Below are positions 1-6,761 of a DNA stretch of 64,000 nucleotides, piece by piece. The number at the start of each line of letters is the position of its first letter. The stretch's first letter is position 1. Under the pieces are notes generated by a model. That model worked only from the letters and a program-made list of their open reading frames with translations. It searched no databases and had not been told where the DNA came from. The position numbers were made by a program, and so were the translations under genes. Source of the stretch: Flavobacterium sp. IB48 (lineage in GTDB: Bacteria; Bacteroidota; Bacteroidia; Flavobacteriales; Flavobacteriaceae); contig NZ_JAEFCA010000006.1 of NCBI RefSeq assembly GCF_016405855.1, forward strand, positions 1 to 64,000, given 5' to 3'.

Positions 1-110
1 AAATGCCTTCCAGAAAAGCTCCTCCATGGCTCCGATGGAAGCGGAAATCCTTTTTGGGCAGGGGTTCGGGTGCAATCTTTTGCAGCCCATAGCCACAAAC
101 GGCTCCCATT
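1..110. repeat. Possible degenerate flavobacterial intergenic repeat at window edge
   Basis: The words GAAGCGGAAATCCTTTTT (about 38-55) and GCAATCTTTTGCAG (about 72-85) resemble the two halves of the element at 9838-9926, which has GTGGAAATCCTTTT on one side and, on its complement, TTCAATCTTTTGTGTC. I see no convincing gene here. The first bases could also be the tail of a gene cut by the window edge; an open frame runs from base 2 to a stop near 140, but its sequence matches nothing I recognise. Confidence 0.25.
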
Positions 111-157
111 TATCATCAAAACTTCAGCTTGGCTGCACTTAATATATAATATCCGTA

Positions 158-202
158 TAAAAACAAACCCGACAGGTTTTCAAAAAACTGCCGGGTTTGA
201 AA
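158..202 (-). terminator. Rho-independent terminator after the LLM oxidoreductase gene
   Basis: CAAACCCG (164-171) pairs with CGGGTTTG (192-199), extended by an imperfect inner stem. Read on the minus strand the hairpin is followed by GTTTTTAT. It lies about 56 bases beyond the stop of the minus-strand gene ending at 258. Confidence 0.6.
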
Positions 203-257
203 TAAAAATTACTCTTATATATAATAGGAAACAAAAGCTATACTATATAAGTAGGTG

Positions 258-1262
258 TTACTGATTCAAAGTGTCTATTACTTCTTTGGTAATTTGAATG
301 CTTTTTAGTTTTGCTTGATGATCGAAGATCGGACTTGTTACCATTAGTTCGTCGATTCTTGCATAATCAATAAACTTTTTCAAATCGGTTACTAATTGTT
401 CTTTGTTTCCTGTAAAGGTTCCTGCTGTCATTTGGTTTACATGAAAACGTTCTGCTTCGTTCATGATATCATCTAATGAAGGAACTGGTGGTTGCAATCC
501 TTTGCGGTCATTCCTAATTAGGTTTAGGAACATTTGATACAAACTAGTAGACAATAATTCTGCTTCTTCATTTGTGTCTGCTGCTATAATATTGACACAT
601 GCCATTGTTTTTGGTTTATCCAAATACTGTGATGGCTGGAAATTTTCTCTATAAAACTCAAATGCCTGAATCATCAATTTTGGTGCAAAATGACCAGCGA
701 AAGCATAAGGCAAACCATAAGCTGCCGCCAAAGCTGCACTGTCCATACTTGACCCTAAAATCCAGATTGGCACATTAAGACCTTCTGCAGGAAATGCACG
801 AACTTTTCCTGTTGCATTTTCTGCTGAAAAATATTCCTGAAGTTTGCTCACGTTTTGCGGGAATCGTTGTGCTTGCTCAAAAAAGTCTTTTCGAATTGCT
901 TCGGCAGTTGGCTGATCTGTTCCAGGAGCCCTTCCTAAACCTAAATCGATTCTATTTGGATAAAGCGTTTCTAGAGTTCCGAATTGTTCTGCTACTACTA
1001 AAGGAGAATGATTTGGAAGCATGATTCCTCCAGAACCTACACGGATCTTTTCAGTTTGACTTGCCACATAACCAATTAAAACAACCGTTGCTGTACTTGC
1101 AACGTGTGCCATATTATGGTGCTCTGCCAACCAGATTCTTTTGTATCCAATTTTATCGGCTAATTGTGCAATGTCTTTTGTTTTTTGAAATGTTTCTGTT
1201 GCGTTACTATCTTGAGTGATAATTGCAAGCTCTAATATTGAGACTGAAATTGGGTTTTTCAT
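258..1262 (-). CDS. LLM-class flavin-dependent oxidoreductase (luciferase-like)
   Basis: A 334-residue cytoplasmic protein of the bacterial luciferase-like monooxygenase superfamily, which uses reduced flavin (FMNH2 or F420-like cofactors in other members) to oxidise small organic substrates. The sequence shows the family hallmarks: an early WLAEHHN segment (about residue 44-50), the G-x-G-G-I-M-L-P-N-H-S-P strip (about 77-88) and the LGLGRAPGTD strip (about 107-116), all typical of the single-subunit MsnO8/YhbW-like branch rather than paired LuxAB. Length matches that branch. It is monocistronic: a terminator lies downstream and a TAATTTTG promoter element about 20 bases upstream of the ATG. 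The true substrate cannot be read from the sequence. Confidence 0.9.
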   Translation of the reverse strand: MKNPISVSILELAIITQDSNATETFQKTKDIAQLADKIGYKRIWLAEHHNMAHVASTATVVLIGYVASQTEKIRVGSGGIMLPNHSPLVVAEQFGTLETLYPNRIDLGLGRAPGTDQPTAEAIRKDFFEQAQRFPQNVSKLQEYFSAENATGKVRAFPAEGLNVPIWILGSSMDSAALAAAYGLPYAFAGHFAPKLMIQAFEFYRENFQPSQYLDKPKTMACVNIIAADTNEEAELLSTSLYQMFLNLIRNDRKGLQPPVPSLDDIMNEAERFHVNQMTAGTFTGNKEQLVTDLKKFIDYARIDELMVTSPIFDHQAKLKSIQITKEVIDTLNQ

Positions 1263-1281
1263 ATTAATTAAGGCTAAAATG

Positions 1282-1289
1282 CAAAATTA
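1282..1289 (-). promoter_or_regulatory. Candidate -7 element for the LLM oxidoreductase
   Basis: TAATTTTG on the minus strand matches the Bacteroidota -7 consensus TAnnTTTG and sits 20 bases upstream of the start at 1262. No clear -33 TTG is visible. Confidence 0.4.
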
Positions 1290-1355
1290 AGTCATTTATA
1301 CGAATGCCTTTGTTTTCTAATGTTAATAGAATTATAATATTTGTAGCTACAAATA

Positions 1356-2570
1356 TTATTTCTCCAACTGAATAAAAATCTGCTTGTGAGTTGTTTTTCC
1401 GTCGTCTTTTATTTTCAAATCTTTATTTGGCTCGACTTCAAATTTTGATGCAGTTTCTACATTCAATGAAATTTCACGATTTCTGAAAGTTTCTGGAATT
1501 TCAGGAAGCTGAATTGTAACGGTCACTTCTTTATTTTTCTGCTGAAAATCTGCTTTTATTCTATCTCTTAACCAAATATATTCGTAAACTTCCTGCCATG
1601 GCGCCATCCAAATCGAATCATTTCCTTTTAATCCATATTTATTGGCTAGCGTAGTCATATAATATTTAAATTCTGGAAAACGCATGCTTAGATTCCATAG
1701 ATTTGTATTTCCTGTTCCGTGTGTGAATTCGTTAAACCAAACTGTATTTGGCTGTTTCACGATCGAATCTAACATTTGTAAATAATGGTCCATAGTTTTA
1801 AAAGTGATAGTATCTTTTGAGCTTTGAACAAAAGTTCTAGCAGAAATCATTTTATCTAAATCTACTTTTGAGTCAACTTTAAAAACTGGACCAACACCAT
1901 AATAAGAAGCTACTGAAAAATGTCCATTATTAAGCGCTTCTTTTTCATATTCTAAATAATATTTTTCATCACCTTCTCCGCCAGGAACTACAAAATGAGA
2001 CATTGTAAAATCTAGATTCTGCTTTATTGAAGTTTTATTTTCGGTCACTTCTGCAAAATAATTCGTTCCATGTTTTGTGGCGTGATGAAAACCGTGATTC
2101 AAAATGTCCCAGCCTGCATTGTACATTTCCTTTACCTCAGCCCAAGAAAGATGTCCGCGATTTTCTGGTAATTCACGAATCGAACCTCCATTAATCGCTA
2201 ATGCCAATTTAAACGGAATTTTATTTCCCATTCCGTCTGAATAGAAAAGTCCTTCCGAAGTTGTTCCGTCTCCGCCTTGATCGATTTTCCATTCGTTAAT
2301 CAAAGAATTACTGATTTTTCCTCCATTCAATAATGGAAAAGCTGTTAAGTAAGCAGATCTATAACCATCGTCGAGCGTAAAACTATAGGCTAAATGTTTA
2401 TTGTATTTTAAAGGCGAAACGGTAATTTTTACTTTATCAGCCGATTTTAGTTTTATTTTGAATGAAATGGTTTTCGGTTTTAAAGAATCCTTTTCGATAA
2501 TTCCGTTTGAAAAACAATTGAAATTGCTAAAAAATAAAGCAGTTACTATTAAAAGAATTTGTTTTGACAT
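1356..2570 (-). CDS. Secreted polysaccharide deacetylase-like (NodB-fold) protein
   Basis: A 404-residue protein with an N-terminal signal peptide (about residues 1-22, no lipobox). The NodB-fold deacetylase core starts near residue 60: YSFTLDDG supplies the paired Asp of motif 1, and DILNHGFHHA (about 153-162) supplies the H-x3-H type metal-binding motif 2. This family removes N- or O-acetyl groups from surface or extracellular polysaccharides using a bound divalent metal. The last 60 residues are beta-rich and lack catalytic motifs, possibly a small accessory domain. It stands alone between convergent and divergent neighbours. The acetylated target is unknown; it could also be a non-catalytic relative, but both metal motifs look intact. 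Confidence 0.8.
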   Translation of the reverse strand: MSKQILLIVTALFFSNFNCFSNGIIEKDSLKPKTISFKIKLKSADKVKITVSPLKYNKHLAYSFTLDDGYRSAYLTAFPLLNGGKISNSLINEWKIDQGGDGTTSEGLFYSDGMGNKIPFKLALAINGGSIRELPENRGHLSWAEVKEMYNAGWDILNHGFHHATKHGTNYFAEVTENKTSIKQNLDFTMSHFVVPGGEGDEKYYLEYEKEALNNGHFSVASYYGVGPVFKVDSKVDLDKMISARTFVQSSKDTITFKTMDHYLQMLDSIVKQPNTVWFNEFTHGTGNTNLWNLSMRFPEFKYYMTTLANKYGLKGNDSIWMAPWQEVYEYIWLRDRIKADFQQKNKEVTVTIQLPEIPETFRNREISLNVETASKFEVEPNKDLKIKDDGKTTHKQIFIQLEK

Positions 2571-2691
2571 AAAATTTTAGTGGTTCATTTTCGAATTAAA
2601 ATTACATTTCTTTTTCAAAAAAATATTTTAAAACTGATTCTAGCACTAAAATAATTTCTGTCGATTCAAAAAAGCGAACAAATTTAAAACC

Positions 2692-2699
2692 TAAATTTG
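2692..2699 (+). promoter_or_regulatory. Candidate -7 element for the response regulator gene
   Basis: TAAATTTG matches TAnnTTTG and lies 38 bases before the ATG at 2738. No convincing -33 element is seen. Confidence 0.4.
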
Positions 2700-2737
2700 T
2701 AGATCAAATACCAAAATTTGATTTAGCATCTCTGCAA

Positions 2738-4080
2738 ATGACACACAAAATTTTAATTATAGACGACGAAGAAAAACTGAGAAGTCTGTTGGTTCGTATT
2801 ATTAAATCGGAAGGATTTGAAGTTTTTGAAGCGAAAGATTTAAAAACTGGTTTTAAAAAACTGGAACAAACCGATATTGATGTTGTTTTGTGTGATGTAA
2901 AATTACCTGACGGAAACGGCGTTGATTTTGTTCAAAACATAAAAAGCAGTTTTTCTTTAACAGAAGTTATTCTGCTGACGGCTTTCGGAAATATTCCCGA
3001 CGGTGTTCAGGCGATGAAAAATGGTGCTTTCGATTATATTGTAAAAGGTGATGATAACGACAAGATCATTCCGCTTCTTTATAAAGCAGTCGAAAAAGTA
3101 CATTTGCAGAAAAAAGTAAAACAGCTTGAAAAACGCATTGGCGATAAATACTCTTTCAATACCATAATCGGAAAATCAAAAGGAATTGAGCAAGTTATTG
3201 ATTTAGCTCAAAAAGTAGCCAAAACCGATTCGACTGTTTTATTGACTGGTGAAACGGGAACAGGAAAAGAAATTTTTGCACAGGCGATTCATGAAAACAG
3301 TAATCGTGCAGGAAAATCTTTTGTGGCTTTAAACTGCAGTACCTTCAGCAAGGAAATTTTAGAGAGTGAACTTTTTGGTCATAAACAAGGTGCATTTACA
3401 GGAGCTTTGAAAGATAAAAAAGGTTTTATTGAAGAATCAACGGAGGAACTTTATTTTTGGATGAAATTGGTGAAATGCCAATTGATCTTCAAGCGAAATT
3501 ATTACGTGTTTTAGAAACTTCTGAATATATTCCTGTTGGCGATACCACTCCAAAAAAATCAAATTTTAGATTAATTGCGGCAACAAATCGAGACTTAAAA
3601 ACAGAAAGTGATGAACATCGTTTTCGTTCCGATCTTTATTTCCGTTTGAATATCTTCGAAATTAAATTGCCTTCGCTTCGTGAAAGAGCAAAAGATATTC
3701 CGTTGCTAGCGAATTTTTATGTGAAACAGTTTTCAGAAAAAACAAATAAAAAGACTTTACAAACCTCAGCCGATTTTATAGAGAAATTAGAAAATTATTC
3801 TTGGCCAGGAAATATCCGTGAACTCAAAAATGTCATCGAAAGATCGGTTATTTTGAGCAATGGAGATATTTTAACTTCGGATGTTCTTCCTTATGAAATG
3901 CAACATCAAACGGAAAATAATTCGAAACCAATGTCGGCTTTTTCAATGCAAAGTGTTGAGAAATTGCATATTCAAAAGGTTTTAAATTATACGAAAGGAA
4001 ATAAGGCTGAAACGGCAAGATTACTTGAAATTGGAATTGCGACCTTATATAGAAAGCTGGAAGAATACCAAATTCAATAA
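2738..4080 (+). pseudogene. Sigma-54-dependent response regulator (NtrC family), broken by a one-base frameshift
   Basis: The first reading frame (2738-3514) encodes a receiver domain (phosphoacceptor Asp53 in VLCDVKLPDG), then an AAA+ domain with Walker A GETGTGKE and the sigma-54-contacting GAFTGA loop. At about 3440 the frame slips: one missing base, probably an A in TCAACGG where TCAAACGG would encode S-N-G-G-T-L-F-L-D-E. The second frame (from about 3441, first ATG 3457) continues with Walker B, the R-finger region and a Fis-type DNA-binding helix (about the last 40 residues, ETARLLEIGIATLYRKLEEY). Repaired length would be about 447 residues, normal for the family. As written, the product loses Walker B, arginine finger and DNA binding. 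It lies just upstream of kdp and is the likely partner of the histidine kinase at 12581. A sequencing error is the main alternative to a real mutation. Confidence 0.85.
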
Positions 4081-4103
4081 CAATTACAAAAATCAATTTT
4101 TAA

Positions 4104-4265
4104 AAGCTTCGGAGAAGCGACATATTTATAGCATAATTTAACCGCAATTTATTAAAAGCTCTAGCGGAGCGACACCGCCACAATCTAAAAAACATGTCAC
4201 CCCGCTGGGGCTCTTGTAAATGTGAATACATCATTTTCTATAAATATGTCGCTTCTCCAAAGCTT
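4104..4265. repeat. Nested intergenic inverted repeat
   Basis: Arms at 4104-4131 and 4238-4265 are complementary at 27 of 28 positions. Inside lies a second, weaker inverted pair sharing AGCnnnAGCGGnGnGACA (about 4158-4175 and 4193-4215). The gap between the regulator and the kdp genes (4081-4432) holds this element, a terminator-like hairpin and a candidate sigma-54 promoter. Confidence 0.75.
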
Positions 4266-4287
4266 CAAAATAACATATCAAAACGAG

Positions 4288-4317
4288 AAAAGCTTATCAA
4301 AATGATAGGCTTTTTTT
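4288..4317 (+). terminator. Terminator-like hairpin after the response regulator
   Basis: AGCTTATCA (4291-4299) pairs with TGATAGGCT (4303-4311), one G-T pair, three-base loop, then seven T. The core TATCA-AAA-TGATA is also a plausible protein-binding palindrome placed about 115 bases upstream of the predicted sigma-54 start. Confidence 0.6.
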
Positions 4318-4384
4318 ATGCCTGATTTTTTGCACAAAAATACATTCCTTTTATTTACAACACTTTATACTCAACCTGACTTTT

Positions 4385-4401
4385 TCGGAACATCTTTTGG
4401 C
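4385..4401 (+). promoter_or_regulatory. Candidate sigma-54 promoter of the kdp operon
   Basis: TCGGAACATCTTTTGGC has GG (4387-4388), AC at the right offset, and TTG (4397-4399) at the position of the -12 TTGC, so that the spacing between the GG and the -12 doublet is the required ten bases. The last base of the -12 doublet is G instead of the usual C. Predicted transcription start is near 4412, 20 bases before the first gene. The neighbouring sigma-54 activator supports the reading, but the match is imperfect. Confidence 0.35.
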
Positions 4402-4432
4402 ATAAGAAGGAAGAACATAAAAATTCCTTCTC

Positions 4433-4714
4433 ATGAAAAATCAAGTTAATTCTATTTACAAACAGGCTGAACGCTTTGCTGAGATAACTAAAAAAAACAT
4501 TATCTGCGGCAATATCGTTCGGGCTAAAAAATGTCTAGCACTTGCTGAACGATTATTTATTACTGGAAGCATCGAAACTAAAAATGCTATTTCGAACGTG
4601 TATATTTTCTCAGTTTCGTCTTTTATGGAAATGCGTCATTGCAATATCTCTCATCTTTTCCCTCAAACCCTTAAAGCGGAATATATCAAGCAGGTTAATG
4701 CTTCGGGAGTCTAA
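4433..4714 (+). CDS. Small protein at head of kdp operon, family not identified
   Basis: A 93-residue soluble protein with no signal peptide or membrane helix. The first 60 residues read as two amphipathic helices rich in Ala and Lys (QAERFAEI, RAKKCLALAERLF) followed by a Cys-His patch (MRHCNISHLFP, about residues 66-76). It is the first gene after the candidate sigma-54 promoter and is followed in the same direction by the tiny kdp membrane peptides, so co-transcription with kdp is likely. I believe similar short proteins occur at this place in other Bacteroidota, but I cannot name a function. An overlapping frame at 4542-4739 is a shadow. Confidence 0.6.
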   Translation: MKNQVNSIYKQAERFAEITKKNIICGNIVRAKKCLALAERLFITGSIETKNAISNVYIFSVSSFMEMRHCNISHLFPQTLKAEYIKQVNASGV

Positions 4715-4791
4715 AAAGTTTAATCGGTTAACTGTTTAATCGTTTAATCGCTTCAATACAATCTAAAATCTGAATTCTAAAAAAATTTCCT

Positions 4792-4875
4792 ATGATCACT
4801 TTTCTTTTACTCGCATTAGCCGTTGTGCTGTTTGCCATTTGTTTTCTGTCAGTTGAATTCTTTGAAAAAATCTAA
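4792..4875 (+). CDS. Tiny single-helix membrane peptide upstream of kdpF
   Basis: A 27-residue ORF (MITFLLLALAVVLFAICFL, then SVEFFEKI) that is one hydrophobic helix with a charged tail, ending three bases before the kdpF ATG. It resembles KdpF in size and topology but lacks the KdpF tail pattern. Its position in the kdp operon suggests a second small subunit or stabiliser of the KdpFABC complex in the inner membrane. This is inference from location and hydropathy; conservation in related genomes would be decisive. Confidence 0.55.
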   Translation: MITFLLLALAVVLFAICFLSVEFFEKI

Positions 4876-4878
4876 ATC

Positions 4879-4956
4879 ATGACCGCACTATTTATTATTT
4901 CAATCGCCGTTTTCGTGTATTTGATTTATGTACTAATCAAACCCGAAAAATTTTAA
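4879..4956 (+). CDS. kdpF: KdpF, small subunit of the potassium-transporting ATPase
   Basis: A 25-residue peptide, MTALFIISIAVFVYLIYVLI followed by KPEKF. The tail YLIYVLIKPEKF lines up with the E. coli KdpF ending YLVYALINAEAF. KdpF is a one-helix subunit that stabilises the KdpFABC complex in the inner membrane. It begins three bases after the preceding tiny ORF and lies 75 bases before kdpA; that gap is filled with short direct repeats of AATCTAAAATCT type. Confidence 0.85.
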   Translation: MTALFIISIAVFVYLIYVLIKPEKF

Positions 4957-5031
4957 AAAAAAGAATTTTAGAATTTCAGATTCTTTCAAAGAAATCTAAA
5001 ATCTAAAATCAACAATCTAAAATTAAATAAT

Positions 5032-6753
5032 ATGAACACAGAGTTACTTGGCGTCATTAGTATTTTTATCCTAACTATTGTTTTAGCGATTCCTTTAGGA
5101 AAATATATTGCTAAAGTTTATTTGGGAGATAAAACACTTCTTGACCCAATTTTCAATCCAATTGAAAAATTTATTTTTAAAATCAGCGGTATAAATCCTG
5201 CCGAAGAAATGAACTGGAAACAGCACTTAAAAGCACTTTTAAGTATCAACATGGTTTGGTTCTTTCTTTGCTTTTTCGTTTTATTGTTTCAGGGATCTTT
5301 ACCTCTTAATCCAGATAATAATCCCTCAATGTCACCAGATTTGGCATTTAACACTGCTATTTCATTTTTAGTCAATTGTAATTTACAGCATTATTCAGGC
5401 GAAAGTGGGGTTTCTTACCTTTCGCAAATCGTCTTGATGTTCCTTCAATTTGTTTCTGCTGGTATCGGAATGGCTGCTGCCGCTATGATTTTTACAGCAA
5501 TGAAAGAAAGAACAACAGAAAAACTGGGTAATTTTTATAATTATTTCATCAAAAGCTGTACTCGTATTTTATTACCGCTTTCAGCAATTGTAGCTGCAGC
5601 ACTAGTATTTAGCGGTACTCCAATGACTTTTGAAGGTAAAGATGCTATTACAACGCTGCAAGGGGATCATGTAGAAGTTTCTCGCGGACCAGCTGCAGCG
5701 TTTATTGCGATTAAACATATTGGTACAAATGGTGGCGGATTTTTTGGAGCCAACTCAGCGCATCCATTAGAAAATCCAACTTATTTTACGAATGGAGTTG
5801 AACTTTGGGCGCAGATGATTATTCCGTTTGCAATGATTTTTGCTCTTGGATTTTACCTCAACAAAAGAAAACTTTCAAATATTATTTTTGGTGTAATGAC
5901 GGTTGGATTTTTACTTCTGGTTGTTCCAACAGTTACGAGTGAAATCAACGGAAATCCCGCTATCGAAAAAATGGGCATCGCACAGACAACTGGAGCGATG
6001 GAAGGAAAAGAAGTTCGGTTTGGTCCAGCAATTTCAGGTTTCTGGAGTATTGCCACAACGGTAATTTCTACAGGTTCTGTAAACAGTATGCATGATAGTT
6101 CTATGCCTATTTCTGGGGCTATGCAATTATTATCGATGATGGTAAATGCCTTTTACGGCGGATGTGGCGTTGGTATTTTGAACTACTATATTTTTATTAT
6201 TCTGGCTGTATTTATCTCTGGATTAATGGTCGGCCGAACACCTGAGTTTTTAGGAAAGAAAATTGAAGCACGAGAAGTAAAAATTGCTGCTTTTATTGCG
6301 ATTCTTCACCCATTATTGATTTTAGCAGGAACAGCTTTGGCTTCTTATTTTGCTGCACATGATACTGCAATGGGTTATTGGTTCAGCGGAAATGCAACAG
6401 GTTGGTTAAACAATCCTAGCAATCACGGATTCTCTGAAATGTTATATGAATATACTTCAAGTGCTGCCAATAATGGTTCTGGTTTTGAAGGTTTGGGAGA
6501 TAATAATCCGTTCTGGAATATCACTACAGGAATTGTATTACTTCTAAGCCGTTTTATTCCAATCATTGGCCCACTAGCAATTGCAGGTTTATTGGCCGGA
6601 AAAAAATACATTCCAGAAAGTGCTGGAACTTTAAAAACTGATACCTCAATTTTCGGAATCATGACTTTTGCCGTAATCGCAATTATCGCTGCTTTATCAT
6701 TCTTCCCAGCGTTGGCTTTAGGTCCATTGGCAGAATTCTTTACTTTAAAATAA
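5032..6753 (+). CDS. kdpA: KdpA, potassium-translocating subunit
   Basis: A 573-residue inner-membrane protein with about ten hydrophobic helices, homologous to K+ channel-like transporters and responsible for selective high-affinity K+ binding in KdpFABC. The second pore loop HIGTNGGGFFGANSAHP (G231 onward) is canonical. The first pore loop reads VNCNLQHYSGE (114-124), whereas I recall TNTNWQSYSGE in E. coli, so the filter flank is divergent while the SGE end is kept. Later loops SVNSMHD and GGCGVGILNYYIF are present. Slightly longer than the E. coli protein. It is followed after eight bases by kdpB, so translation is probably coupled. Confidence 0.97.
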   Translation: MNTELLGVISIFILTIVLAIPLGKYIAKVYLGDKTLLDPIFNPIEKFIFKISGINPAEEMNWKQHLKALLSINMVWFFLCFFVLLFQGSLPLNPDNNPSMSPDLAFNTAISFLVNCNLQHYSGESGVSYLSQIVLMFLQFVSAGIGMAAAAMIFTAMKERTTEKLGNFYNYFIKSCTRILLPLSAIVAAALVFSGTPMTFEGKDAITTLQGDHVEVSRGPAAAFIAIKHIGTNGGGFFGANSAHPLENPTYFTNGVELWAQMIIPFAMIFALGFYLNKRKLSNIIFGVMTVGFLLLVVPTVTSEINGNPAIEKMGIAQTTGAMEGKEVRFGPAISGFWSIATTVISTGSVNSMHDSSMPISGAMQLLSMMVNAFYGGCGVGILNYYIFIILAVFISGLMVGRTPEFLGKKIEAREVKIAAFIAILHPLLILAGTALASYFAAHDTAMGYWFSGNATGWLNNPSNHGFSEMLYEYTSSAANNGSGFEGLGDNNPFWNITTGIVLLLSRFIPIIGPLAIAGLLAGKKYIPESAGTLKTDTSIFGIMTFAVIAIIAALSFFPALALGPLAEFFTLK

Positions 6754-6761
6754 TATAAAAA

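Noticed and set aside
70..264. Open frame of 64 codons at the left edge, plus strand
   Set aside because: It runs through the terminator hairpin at 158-202 and has no recognisable protein features.
4308..4321. GG-N10-GC match (AGGCTTTTTTTATGCC) as a sigma-54 promoter
   Set aside because: It is the 3' arm and T run of the terminator hairpin, and the internal bases do not fit TGGCACG-N4-TTGC; the site at 4385-4401 fits better.
4542..4739. Alternative 65-codon ORF overlapping the 93-residue gene
   Set aside because: Different frame within the better-placed ORF at 4433-4714, with no distinctive features.
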